A stretch of 64,000 nucleotides of DNA from positions 175,585,401 to 175,649,400 of the forward strand of contig NC_084827.1 of the NCBI RefSeq assembly GCF_033115175.1, written 5' to 3'. The notes beneath the pieces are model-generated. The model was given only the letters and a program-made list of their open reading frames with translations, was not told where the DNA came from and made no database searches. A program made the position numbers and the translations under genes. The stretch comes from Lepus europaeus (lineage: Eukaryota; Chordata; Mammalia; Lagomorpha; Leporidae). Shown here piece after piece: positions 20,930 to 32,320 of this stretch; positions within the stretch are counted from its first letter, which is position 1, and every line of letters starts with the position of its first letter.

Positions 20930-22700
20930 TGGTCAGGCCTAGGACGCGGGCGCCTGAATCCCCTCGAGACCTTCGTGGGAGGGAGGTGGAGGTCTTTGTT
21001 GAACCCAAGGGCAGAGGCGAGGCTAGGGGTGGGCCGCCGGGCGCAGCCTGGACCGGGGACAGTGGCGGGCAGGGAGCAGGGCTTTGGTGCCAAGAACCGC
21101 GCCCTCGCCACTCCGCAGGGGTGGAAAAGCAAGGCTCTGACACCTGCCCTGGGGATCTTCCCGCGTGGGCCAGACACTGGAGCCGCAGCTGCCACCGGGC
21201 GTCGAAGCGCAGGGGCGGCCTCCGCTCCTCGGGCAGGTTGTGCGGGAACCAGGGGCGCAAGGAGCCTGGCGGAGAACGCGGGAGGCGCGAGGGGTCCAGG
21301 GGCCACGCCAGGCGCGGGCGGGCAGGCGCCTGGCCTTGAAGCCGCCGCCCAGCGCGGGCTGGAGGAGGAGGGCGCCCCAGCGTCCCCAAGGAGGGGGTGG
21401 TGGTGGAGGTCTCGCCGCGTTTGCGTCGTGGAGACCGCGCGGGACGGGAACAGGCTGCGAGGGGACTGGGTCCACGCGTGGCCACCAGGCGAGCCGGCGA
21501 GCGGGAGGCAGAGGACAGCCCAGCCCGGGCCGCCGGCCAGCCCCGACCCGGGCAGCGGCCACTGCGCGCCCCGCGGGCGGGCAGGGGGCGCAGGCGCGGT
21601 GGGCGCCCGGGCCCTCCCGCGGGCGGGGGGCGGCGCCAGCGACGGGGACCCAGCGCCGCCGAAACTTCCGGTGCCTGCGGAGCGCTGTGCGGCGGGCGCA
21701 CGGGAGACGCTGCACGGCAGAGGCTGCGGGGCGGACGCGCGGGCCGGTGCGGCCATGGTGAAGATCAGTTTCCAGCCCGCCGTCGCCGGCGTCAAGGCCG
21801 ACAAGGCCGACAAGGGTCCGGCGGCGACCCCCGCCGCGGCGCCCGCCCCGGCCGCCGAGATCCTGCTGACGCCGGCCAGGGTGAGCGGGGCCGGGGCGCC
21901 CCGGGCTGGGGGGGGGTCCCAAAGGGCCCCTCCTCGCCAAGTGAGGAGGGGGCTCGGGGCGCGTCCTAAAGCGGCAGCCGAACAAGAGCGGGCTGGGGTC
22001 CGAGGCGCCGGTCCTCAGGTGCAAGCGCTCCGGGTCCCTTCCGGAGTGGTGATGGTGGCGGCGGGGTGGGCGGTGGGGGGGACCCTGGCGCCCGGCCGCG
22101 GGCAGGGGGAGGGGGAGCGTCTGGTTCCAATCAAGGGGGAGGGGCGCGAGTCGTGGCCTCGGGTGGGGGATGGGAGGAAGGGTGGCCGCAGGTTCCCCGA
22201 AGTGCGACGGTGGGTCCCGATTGGATGGGGAGTTGGGTGGGTGGGTGGGTGGCGTTGATGCCCCCTGCTTGGGGGCGGAAAGTGTGGGTCTGGTCTCCCG
22301 GGGGTACTGATCGGCCGGAGAGTGATTGGAAATGAACCAGAACCCACCGGGCCGCGCCCCGGGAACGCATGGGGGGGGGTCGTAAGGCCAGCAGCCTCCA
22401 CCCCTCTCTGCAGCCCCGCAAGGGCTCCCCCGCGCCCCCCGCGCCTTCCGTATCCCGGGTCTCTCAGGTCCGGAGTTGCAGGGCGCGACCCTCTCCTCCA
22501 GGCTGCACTCTGACCCGAGGAGGGGTGGGGGCTTGCCGTCGTGGACAGCCGTGTCTGCTAGCAGAGTGTCTAGACGCGCGAGCTGCCACACCTTTACCCC
22601 GGCAAAGGTGTCCCCGGGACCCGAAGCCACAGCCGCCCGTGGAGGCCGAGCTGAGCTGAGCAAGTCTGTCGGCTCCCTGCTCTCTGCAGGCCAAGTTCAT
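20930..22700 (+). promoter_or_regulatory. CpG island and promoter region of ITM2C
   Basis: Dense CpG and GC-box-like runs (for example around 21560-21640) surround coding exon 1. There is no TATA box near the start codon. The transcription start is probably within a few hundred bases upstream of 21755 but cannot be fixed by eye. It is the kind of broad CpG promoter expected for a widely expressed, brain-enriched gene. Confidence 0.75.
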
Positions 22701-25700
22701 GGTCTTGCCCCGGGTTATTTAGGGGCCCGCAGAGGATGAGCTGGGCCTTGGAGGAGGGGGCTGCTGCAGAGAGGCCTCAGAGATGGGGGTCGCCCTGATC
22801 AGAGCCAGCGTGGGGTGAGCTGCCTGCCCGGGGGTGCCCACCACAGCGAGCAGGTGCACAGCCTGCCTCCTGGTGGGTTGCGGTGGCTTCTTGGTCTGAG
22901 AGCAGGGTGGTGAGGGGTTGAAGGTGTTGGGCTGCAGCTTCCAAAGGGCTCTTAAAAGCCCTTTACCGAGGGCCACCAGCCCTCTCCTCTCAGCTCTTGG
23001 AGGGGCAGGGTTGTTGGCAGGAGGTGGTGCTCATGCCCACTGCTTCTCCCTGGACAGGCATCTGGCTCAGAGCTGGATTTGGGACTGAGCACTGAGAGCC
23101 ATTGCGTCTGGGGGGGGAGGAGACCTGGGCTGGACAGCGGGAGGCTGGGGCTCCAGCTCTGCACCCCCACCCCCACCCCGTATTTCTCGGCACCTCCTCC
23201 CGCAGCAACCTGCTGAGCAGGGTGGCAGAGCCCCACACCAGGACGGTTCAGTTTCTCTTCCAGCTGAACATCCCATGACTTCAGTCTAGGAAGTAAACTG
23301 ATAGATTCTTTTTAAAACTTATTTGAAAGGCAGAGTTGGGGGGCGAGGGAAGGGAGCGAGAGAGAGATCCTCCATCCACTGGTTCACTCCCTAAATGGCC
23401 ACAACCGCAGGGGCTGAGCCAGGCTGAAGCCAGGAGCTCCATCTGGGTCTCCCACGCGCCTTCAGGAGCCCAGGGACCTGGGCCGCTCTCCAGGATGCCT
23501 GCGTTGCAGCCAGCGGCTTTACCACTACACCACCATACCGGTCCCCTACACTGACAGATTAATAGGGAAGCAAAGCAGTGTTTGGGCGCGTGAGCATGGG
23601 AACCTCCACACAGGGGACGCAGAGGAGAGTCCCAGTGGCTGGAGTTCATTGTCCAGTACAAAGCAGGGAGGGGGGAGACCCAAGTTTGGAAGGATGAGAA
23701 GGAAGAGAGTCACCACAAATACAAGTTGCTAATGCAGATCCAGTGTCCCGGGTGCCCACGTTGGAAGACCACCTGTAGTGGCGATCTGTGTCTGAACCAG
23801 GTAGAACAGACCCCTCGCCTCCTCCTCCCGTGAAGATGCTGCCTGGGCCGGCAGGGAGCAGTGTTTGCGCCCACGCACGTCACTGACAGTGGGTGTCCTC
23901 CACCCGTGCTGATCTCTGCGCACACACACACACACACACACGGATGGCTTTTCAGAGCTACTCCGGCCAGCAGCCGTCTTAAATACGTTCAGGACGTATA
24001 TTTGGGGGTGGCCTGGGTGCCTCCCAGCAGCACCGGCCCCGGGCTCCTGGCTTTTCATCCTGCTCTGGGTTTCTTCTCCCTGACCCAGCTTGAAATGGAA
24101 ACATCAACATCTCCCTTCGTGCTGTTGGTAATGGCCCGGCGCCTGCTGCAGACCTGGTTCCTTGCACAGGGTCCCCCTCCAGCTCTGACCCTCCACAGGG
24201 AGCTTGGGAGGCAGCTCGGAGGAGGCTTTGCAGCCCCCGCCTCGGCAGCAGCTGCAGCTTGGATGTCCTGGGTTGGCTCTGCCCATCGCTGCCAGACCTG
24301 GAGCCTTGGAGGACACTTCACGGCTGCCAGCCTCTTGTTGCCCTCACCTGGGCGACAGGGGTGGTCCCCCCCCACTCCCGCAACCCTGGCCTAGCACCTG
24401 GCATGGAGCCAGCTCCTCTGGCCCCCAGCGGTGAGAACAGGCAGCCCGTGTCACAGGTGGCCCCAGGACAGAGCATCTGCCCATGTGAGGGTACTGACAG
24501 GCAGACGGGGCTCCTGCAGGACAGCTCATTAGCAGGTCTCTTCTGCCTTGACCCCAAACCCCTCCGTGGTGTTCACACGTGGTCCCTGCAGAGCCTGCGG
24601 GCCGGGAGGCTGCCACGCGACACCCTCAGGGCAGAGGCTGGAACCAGGGAGGATTTTGTCCCCAGACCTGAGGCTGGAGGGAAGTGCCTGGGGCGGGGAG
24701 CTGCCTGGCCTCCGTCTCCCCCACAGGGTATTTTGACTCCGGGATCCTGAGAGACCTGCACAGAAGGGCAGGCTGCTGGTGTGACTGCAGCTTGGGAAGG
24801 GGGCTGGGCGGGGAGCAGCCCCTCTGGGTCCTCCGTGGAGGCCGTGGCCAGCTCTGGCCCCGCAGCCCGCTGCCTTCTCCCGACAGTCGGCCTGTGCTGG
24901 GTACACGCACACACTCACATGCTCGCACGCTCGTAGGTGTGGGCTTGTGGGGCCATGGGGGAGTGGAACAGGTTAAATACTGGGCTCTGTGATTTTCTCC
25001 TCGCATTTGCCTTTGATTAATGGCCCCTGTGTCGCCCCCTCCCCCAGCCCGCATACCTGGGGATCGGATTTCACTTTCCTTGTGTGTCCTGGCCCTGGGC
25101 CCTGGGCTGGAGGAGCTGTAGGGGAGGTTTCTCTGCCAGTCCTGCAGGCCGGCCTGGCCAGCTCTCTCCCCACCCAAGACCCCTGGTGCCTGCTGGCTGG
25201 AGGCATGGGGGCTGTCGCCGCTGATGTCCGTCCCTAGCCTGTTCCGGGGCTTTGGTGTTGGAGCGGGGTGCTAAGGGGGCTTTGCTGCATCTCCCTCATT
25301 TTCCGTTCTCTTGGCCGTGCCACAAACTGCCAGCCAAGGATGAGTCGGGGCGGGGGGGGGGGGGCGGGGGGGTGAGGGGAGGGCTGTTCGGAGGTTGTCA
25401 CAGAAGCACAACCAGATTCCCCCCACCCCTACCTACCTCAGTCCCTCTGAGCTCTCCCTGGGGAGCTCTGCCAGCTGCCACCGGGGCTGCTCCTCCCAGA
25501 GCCTCCAGGGAGAAGGGGTGGGGGCCGCTGATGGTGAACCCCTGAGCCCTGGCAGCATGTGGCGTGTTCCTAGTGACATCTGTGCTGCTGGGCCCGTGTA
25601 CTCAGGGGTGCCCACGCCTCCCGCCCCCGGGCTGGGCCTCTGCCTGCCTTCCCCGCTCTCTCTCTCTCTGTGTCACACGCACGCACACCCATTGGTGCCC

Positions 25701-28700
25701 TTGCCTCGGGGCCTGGAGCTTCAGGGTGCTGAGGACAGGAACGGGGTGAGGGCAGGGAGCCGGGACCACCCCCAGCCTTCAGCCCCGGCCTTTGGCAGCT
25801 GAAGCTGCTTGCCATTAATTCAGATGCTGTTGCTGAGAGAAGGAGGCCGGGGAGCCCTTCCCCCGGGCTGTGGGGGCTGCTTTCCCCCTGTCCGTTTTGG
25901 CCTTGGCTTTGCTAAATCATTGCACCAGCACTATCTGGGCCCAGGCGCCTCTCAGGTCTCCGGATGTCTGGCTCACGTGCCCGCACGAGTGCACCGAGAG
26001 GCACTTTGCCTGGGAGTCCCGTTGCCTTGGAAACTGCAGTATTTTTCTACTTCCGCAACGCAAGCCCCCCAGACGCCTGGCTGTCAGTTGCTGCCCGCGT
26101 GGGGAGCAACATTTCTCTGGGTGGGTGACAGGTGAGGTTGTGGGGGTCTCAGGGCCGGGCCCAGGCTGACCGCTGTCAACCCAAGGCCACCAGCCATAGC
26201 ACAGCTGGGGGCCCGGGCTGCAGAATATGAGCGTGGGCCCAGCAGGCAAAGGAGGCTGGGGCAGGAGCCAGGGCCTCTCCCCGAAGTGCCTTTTGCCTCC
26301 AGGCAGGGCCGTCCATGTGTTTCCCTGTCTCCTGGCAGCCTCTGGCCTTGCCTCACTGCCAGCCCTGGTGCTCAGTCTCTGTGCTTTGGAGGGTTCGCAG
26401 CAGAGAGCAGGTGGCAGAGCCCCGGATGTGTGCCTGGCTGTCCATAGGGGGTGAGCGTGAGGGCCATGTTTGAGCGTCACGGAAAGTTGAGCTTTTCTCT
26501 TTTCCCTCTGACGGTTTGATCCTGGCCGGCTGTGAAATGAACTGACAGTAGGCAGATTAACAGGAAACAAAGGTGTTATTGCACATGTAGACCCCGGAAC
26601 CATGTACAAAGTGTGAGACTCAGAGGGCCAGATGGTTGAAGCTGAAATAGCATTTCTAGCCACAGGAGGAAATAGGGCTCCAGGCGGCTGGGGTGGTGGC
26701 CACCCAGATTAGCGGAGGGGCAGGGGTTGTGTTATTGTGCAGATCAAGTCTCCCACAGGTAACCACCCCCAGATGACCACGTGTGGTGACCTCCGCCTGG
26801 GCCAGAGGTTGGCTTTCCTGGGCAGGTGCGGAGATCTGAGAGAGAAAGCCTCTGTCGGCATCTGCTGTTTACCGATGGAGGCAGAGGTCAGAGCCTGCCC
26901 CGTGTCTGCAGAGGTCTGCGGTTTCACAGTAACCAGTGGAAATTTGCCAGAGAGCTACTTGGGGTTGGGTATCTTGATCTCCCGCGGTAGCCCTGGCCGG
27001 GAGAGAGGTCTGCCTACTGCCTCGGCTGGATGACGTGGGAGTCCTGGCTGGCGTCTCTGCCCTCCTCAGCCACACGTGGACACCCACCCGCCCTGTCCCC
27101 TGTCCTCACTGGCTTCCTCTCCCCACCTCCCTCCCTAGCGCAGGGAGATGCCTGACCGCCCCCACCCCCACTCTGGCCATCGGAAAGAGGGCAGCCGTGA
27201 ATCCAGACTCACCTTGCCTGTGAATTTGTAGAGCTCCGCCTCATGGCCCGTTGACTTTCTTTCTTTCTTTTTTTCTTTCTTTTTACGCAGTTCTCCCAAG
27301 CAGCCTTTAGAATTTTTCTAGAATCCAGGAGCAAAAGCAGGACCACGGTGCAGTTAGCAACCTACCAGGGTGACAGTCCCAAAAAGGAAGAGCCAGGCTG
27401 ATAAGGATGGTGCTACTTTTATCCTCTGCAGAGGGCTCCCGGGTTGTCTGTCTTAATCCCATTCTACCTGGGGGACCTGAGGCGGGGCAGCCGCCGTGTC
27501 TCTCCTGAGCCCCTAACTGCGGTGCAGGCTGTGGGGTATGTTGGGCACAGGGGCAGGAGTCACAGCATGTGCTGGTGGCCTGGCCTGTCCCTGGGTGGGT
27601 CGCCTCACCTTCTGGCCCATCGCGACCACGACAAGACAGAGGCCACCTTGTTTGCAGGACTCCCTGGTGGCTTGTCCCTTGGGAGGTGCTGGCAGTGTCA
27701 CCCTGTCTGGTGCTACTCTTGGGAGCCCAGTGGGGAAAGTCAAGGCCATTGCAGAGCCCCAGCGCCTCCCCGGGGCCCGCTGCCATCTGTGCCACTCACC
27801 AGTGACCTTAGTGGCCCTAGGTCCCGAGGAGATGGGTGGGGCCCGGGCAGTGCTGGGGTGAGGGCTGCAGGGCAGGACCGGCTGGCTGCTGATACATGTG
27901 CAGGGCTAAGGGATAGGAGCCTCCACATCCCCAGTGCTTCTCCTGGGCGTGGAGAGGGGCCAGAGCCAGGCAGAGAGGACTCGGAACCTCTGGTGGGGCT
28001 CAGCCCTGCTCCCTGAGGCCCAGGGCCCCTGCTGTGCTGAGAGCTCTGGGCCTGGCCTGCCCGGTGAAGGGAGCAAGCGAGCATCGTGCGACCCCAGGAC
28101 ACCTGGTGGAGCGCCTTCTGGCTGGGCTGCCCATTTTGCTGATGGGGAAAACTGTGGCTAGGAGAGGGCTAAGCATGGCCAGCTGTCCTCCCAGCCTGTG
28201 CCAGCTCCCGGAGGGACGGATGTCTAACCTCACCCGTGGTGGTCCCTGGACCGCTCAGAGGAGGGGTTCAGTGGCAGACAGACAGACAGGGCCTCTGCAG
28301 CCTCTCCAGGGGTGAGCGAGCGCCTGTGTTAGGGCGACCGGCTGACACAGCCCAGTGTTCCGAATGGGTCAGGCTTGCTGTGTGATGCACACCTTTGCCC
28401 GCTGCCCACTGCGGCCTGGAGTCGGGGTCTGGCTGGCCTCTTGGCTGCTCCACAGCTACGATCCTGAGCCCAGGCCTGATTCTTAGAAGAGTTTTTCCCA
28501 GGAGCTGTCTGGCCTCGTGACAGCCACGTTTCCCTCCTGGCAGGAGCTCTCTGGCTCCAAGCTGCTTCCAGATTTTACCCTATAGATGCCACGCCGATGG
28601 CCTGCTGGGGCTGGAGGCGAGCCCCCTGCCCTCCTGGTCTCCCGAGCGAGTCCAGTAGCCTCCCATGCCCCTAGCCCAGTCTTTCCCTGTGGTATATTAG

Positions 28701-31700
28701 GGCACAGATGCTGGGCACAGCTGATGTCATGAAAGGGACAAAGCCCGGCTCATTCAAAATGCACCTGCTGGGTCCCAGGGGTCACTTCGGTGCCTGTCCG
28801 GTGGCTCTCAGTTTCTGTAGCCAGTGGAGGCCAGGGATGCTTCCTTCCCAGAGGTGTCCTCTGAGCCTTGGCCAACAGAGAGGCCTCACCTGGGGCGGGG
28901 TGGGGGCATCAGGGGAGTGGACACACCCCCTGGGGTGCCTGACTGGCCCCGGCACTGCCATCCACAGGAGGAGCGGCCCCCCTACCACCGTGCCAAGAAG
29001 AGCTCAGCGGGCGGCGTGTGCTACCTGTCCATGGGCGTGGTTGTCCTGCTCATGGGCCTGGCCTTTGCTTCCGTCTACATCTACAGATACTTCTTCCTTG
29101 CTCAGGTGAGGGGCCCGGGGCCTGAGACAGTGACAGAGGAGTGGGAACAAGAGACACAGGTGTCCCGGCATGTGGAGAGGGGACAGCGAGAAGCCTGGGT
29201 CGCCCGCAGCCTCCCTCCTCCCAGGGCTTCCTCTGGCCCTGGCCAGCTCCTGTCGCCCTGGGGCAGTAGCACCAGGGCTCGGACCCTGTGCCCACGGGTC
29301 ATGCCAGTGAAGTGACTGATTCCATCCTGCACATGGATGTCTGCGGTACAGGACAGGAAGCGTGGCGGCGATGTGCAGTTAAAGTCCTTGCAGAGGATAG
29401 CTGTGTGTCTCAGGACAGGGACAGGGACTGGAATTTGCTGGTCATGTAGGGCCCAGTGCCCTCCTCCCACCACCTGGCCCATTCCCCTTGTGTTCCGGGC
29501 TGTTGCTTCCCTCTCCACCCTGGCTCCTCCTGGTCTCTGCTGTTCCCAGCCCCCACTCACACCTCCTGGGGTTCCCAGCCCATCCAGTCCCTGGGCAGCC
29601 CAGACACCATAGGTCTGGGTCCTGGGACCCAGGGGTTCTGGCTGGGGCTGACCAGGCAGCCGCAGGGGAGCACACGTGCTCTGGAGAGTGTGCACCCTGT
29701 TAGGGGAGGGGACTGTCAGTGAAGATGGCCCGAGCAGGACTCTAGAGGTCCTCAGAGAAGCAGGAGACTGGCCAGCCAGTCCGGTAGATGCATTGGCACT
29801 GCCTGAACTCCCACTCTGGCCCACACGTGGGGACCAGCAGCCATTGGGCTTGGAGGTGGCCCTGGTGGCCTTGGAGCTCCAGTCCCCTCCCCATGTCCTC
29901 AGGGTCTGCAGGCCATAACAGCAGTGGTGAGTACCCCCACAGGGCCCAGGCTCCCTCTGCAGGGCCCGGGGTGACAGGGCCCTCCTCCTGCCACCCCTCT
30001 CCATCTCAGACTCAGGCAGAAGCAACTTTAGGAATTGTCATACTTTACAGATGGGGAAACTGAGGCTGGGAAAGGCCCTCCACCTAGGACCCAGCAGACC
30101 TGGCTCCACCCAGCCTGCTGTTTGTGACACTGCAGTGCCTTGTCCAAGGCTCAGCGCACCTGCGTGCCAGCACCAGCAGCCCTGGACCCGAGTCCCCACA
30201 TGCCTCAGTTTCTCCCTCTGTGAAATGGGCCTCATAGTACCACCAGCCCTGCTTGCCCAGGCCGGGCAGGGGATGCGTAGCAGGCACGCGTGACCTGTGT
30301 GTGTGTGTCTGCCTGCCCTTGCTCAGCTGGCCCGGGACAACTTCTTCCACTGTGGCATGCTCTACGAGGACTCGCTGTCCTCCCAGACGCACACCCGGAT
30401 GGAGCTGGAGGAGGACGTGAAAATCTACCTCGAGGACAACTACGAGCACATCAACGTCCCCGTGCCCCAGTTTGGCGGCGGCGACGCCGCAGACATCATC
30501 CACGACTTCCAGCGGGTGAGGGCGGCCTGCGGGCGGCCGGGGTGGGCGGCGGTGTCTCCCGGGGGTGCAGAACCCCAAGGAGGAGCCTGGGTGCTTGCTG
30601 CGGACACAGACTGCACAGGAGCTCTGTGGTTCCGTTTGCTGGGGCCTTGAAGACCCTGCTTTGGGTGGGCTGACTGCAGCTGAGCGTGAACCGGCCGTGG
30701 TTGGTTTTTTCCTCGGCTGCAGATGCGGGCGGTCTCTGCCCACGTGTGCCCAGTGCATGGCGTGTGCGGCTCTGCACAGGTGCACGTTCTCGGGCCATCA
30801 CCCAGGCTGAGACCCAGGCTGCATAGCCAGTGGCCGGAGGCCAGCGGGACGCAGGCTCCCACCCTCCCTGGCCAGCACCTGCAGCCCGGCTCCTCTAGGG
30901 GCTGTCAGTGCCAACCCTGCCCTGGGGTCCTTGATGTTCTTGCGTGGAGGCCCACACAGGGTGGTGGGACGGCACAGGTTAGATGGAGCGCACGTTGGAG
31001 GTCCTGGGCACCTCAGCCCTGCAGCCCCCAAGCGGGGCCCCTGCAGCCATGACACTGTGGCTTGCATACAGTGGAGTTTGAGCCTTCTGCAAATGTGGGC
31101 CCGGGAGGAGCAGGGCACGGAAAGGGTGCACCCACCCCCACCCCCACCCCCAGAGGCCTTCTGGGTCCCGCCCTGGCCTGTGCGGGGCCTGACGCCGCCC
31201 CCTCCCGCTCAGGGCCTTACCGCCTACCACGACATCTCTCTGGACAAGTGCTACGTCATCGAGCTCAACACCACCATCGTGCTGCCCCCTCGCAACTTCT
31301 GGGAGCTCCTCATGAACGTAAAGGTGGGGGGCGAGGTGGGGGTCCTCCCCAGCCCCGCCCCCGTGGAGTCCTGGCCAGGGGTGGGCAGAGAGGATGCCCC
31401 GCCCCCTGCGGCGGGAGGCGCTGCCCTGGGAGTGGGAAAGGCCAGCGTGGGAACCCTGAGGGCGGGCGGGGTGGAGTTTGGGCACGGGCAGGGAGGCCCA
31501 GGGTGCTGACCCGGCGCCCGGCCACCCCTCGCAGAGGGGGACCTACCTCCCGCAGACGTACACCATCCAGGAGGAAATGGTGGTGACGGAGCACGTCAGT
31601 GACAAGGAGGCGCTGGGTTCCTTCATCCGCCACCTGTGTGATGGGAAAGACACCTACCGGCTGCGGCGCAGGGCCTCCCGCAGGCGTGAGTGGCCAGCCC

Positions 31701-32281
31701 CCCCCCCCCCCACCCCCATGAACCCATCCCCGCCCCGGCCCCAGACCATGGCTGGCGCTGGAGTCACAGGGCAGCTTGGGGCAAGTGACACCCCTAGGGC
31801 CATCCACTGGGTCACTCCCTAAATGCCCACAACAGCCAGGGTTGGACCAGACAGGAGCCAGGAACTCCATCTGGGTCTCCCAGTGAGTGCAGGGGCCCAG
31901 GCACTTGGGCCACCGCCCACTGCCTCCCCCACAGCATTAGCAGGGAGCCGGGTGGGGAGTGGAGCAGCCGGGACTTGAACTGGAGCTCCCGCGTGGGGTG
32001 CACGAGTCCCAAGCAGTGGCTGGGCCGGCTGCGCCCCAGTGTCCACCCGTGACTGGAGCTGCCGCTCTGTCCCCATGGCGCTGGGCTGCTCCCAGCGACC
32101 CTGGCAGTCACACCCAGGGCTGCTCCCCCCAGGCCCCACCGCTGGTTCCAGGCAGGTCCGGCCTCACCGGGCCTTGTCTTTCCTCCCAGGCATCAGCAAG
32201 CGAGGGGCCAAGAACTGCAACACCATCCGCCACTTCGAGAACACCTTCGTGGTGGAGACGCTCATCTGTGGGGCGGCGTGA
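21755..32281 (+). CDS. ITM2C: Integral membrane protein 2C (BRI3), six coding exons
   Basis: Coding exons: 21755-21880, 28968-29105, 30327-30515, 31213-31323, 31535-31685, 32190-32281. All introns are GT-AG and the sum is 807 nt, 268 residues plus stop. Start [12 protein letters not shown] matches the family; the ATG has G at -3 and +4. It is a type II membrane protein: cytosolic residues 1-58, one membrane segment at about 59-80 ([20 protein letters not shown]), then a lumenal BRICHOS domain at about 137-231 with cysteines C164 and C223 and a sequon N170-T-T. Furin-type site RRRISKR ends at R243; cleavage would release a 25-residue peptide starting GAKNC (cysteines 248, 265). In the family, ITM2B/C bind APP and restrain its processing in the secretory pathway; this is known for relatives and inferred here. 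The human protein is 267 residues. All elements look intact. A long 5' frame continuing upstream of the ATG is compositional. Confidence 0.97.
22235..22249 (+). promoter_or_regulatory. Perfect G-quadruplex motif in ITM2C intron 1
   Basis: GGGTGGGTGGGTGGG on the non-template strand, four G3 tracts with single-base loops, about 355 nt after the first splice donor and inside the CpG island. This loop pattern is among the most stable quadruplex types; function here is inference. Confidence 0.7.
23306..23548 (-). mobile_element. CSINE, internally shortened
   Basis: Antisense C repeat of about 240 bp from 'tttttaaaacttatttgaaa' to 'ccaccataccggtcccctac'. Near-matching flanks actgatagatt and actgacagatt suggest an aged target duplication. 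Confidence 0.85.
23550..23690. mobile_element. Possible old LTR-like fragment (fossil), copy 1
   Basis: 'actgacagattaatagggaa' followed by 'gcaaagcagtgtttg' resembles a piece near 26540 and the edge of ERVL-type LTRs. It is a short, very old remnant with guessed family and borders. Confidence 0.25.
25347..25379 (+). repeat. Long G-run, quadruplex-prone
   Basis: About 33 bases almost entirely G, with single C/T/A interruptions, in ITM2C intron 1. It is likely length-variable and prone to sequencing error. Confidence 0.8.
26535..26700. mobile_element. Possible old LTR-like fragment (fossil), copy 2
   Basis: 'aactgacagtaggcagatta' then 'acaggaaacaaaggtgttat' and 'gcacatgtagaccccgg' recall an ERVL-type LTR. 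It resembles the piece near 23550. Weak assignment. Confidence 0.3.
28115..28170 (-). repeat. MIR fragment
   Basis: 'cccattttgctgatggggaa' then 'aactgtggctaggagaggg' matches the antisense MIR motif 'cattttacagatgaggaaactgaggc'. Confidence 0.55.
30030..30120 (-). repeat. MIR (antisense) in ITM2C intron 2
   Basis: 'actttacagatggggaaact' followed by gaggctgggaaagg is the classic MIR core read in antisense. Confidence 0.75.
30130..30250 (+). repeat. MIR (sense) in ITM2C intron 2
   Basis: 'ttgtccaaggctcagcgcac' and 'cctcagtttctccctctgtg' then aaatgggcctcatagtacc is MIR in sense orientation. With the preceding piece it forms an inverted pair. Confidence 0.7.
30516..31212 (+). other. ITM2C intron 3
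   Basis: Donor gtgagg at 30516, acceptor cccgctcag ending 31212. Unique GC-rich sequence; nothing else recognised. Intron 4 (31324-31534) is also short and repeat-free. Confidence 0.85.
31800..32045 (-). mobile_element. CSINE in ITM2C intron 5
   Basis: Antisense C-repeat body and head, from 'gtcactccctaaatgcccac' to 'gcgccccagtgtcc', without the AT-rich tail. It fills about half of the 504-bp intron (31686-32189) and ends about 145 nt before the acceptor of the last exon. Confidence 0.8.
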
Positions 32282-32320
32282 GGCCGGCCGCCCTCCCGCC
32301 CTGTTCTCCTGCTCCCCTCC

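Larger units (their letters stand above)
21881..28967 (+). other. ITM2C intron 1 (about 7.1 kb)
   Basis: Donor gtgagc at 21881; acceptor tccacag ending 28967. GC-rich throughout and relatively poor in SINEs: one CSINE, two weak LTR-like pieces, one MIR trace, two G-rich runs, a (CA)n at about 23920-23941 and a TTTC run near 27260. No additional coding exon was recognised. Confidence 0.85.
29106..30326 (+). other. ITM2C intron 2
   Basis: Donor gtgagg at 29106, acceptor gctcag ending 30326. GC-rich unique sequence with two oppositely oriented MIR pieces near its 3' end. Confidence 0.85.

Noticed and set aside
20687-22258. 523-codon + frame upstream of and through ITM2C exon 1 as a separate gene
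   Set aside because: It reads through a confirmed splice donor and a CpG island; openness reflects high GC. Only the part from 21755 to 21880 is supported.
21023-22663. 546-codon and 381-codon antisense frames over the ITM2C promoter
   Set aside because: GC-rich low-complexity Pro/Arg/Ala translation with no homology that I recognise; antisense shadow.
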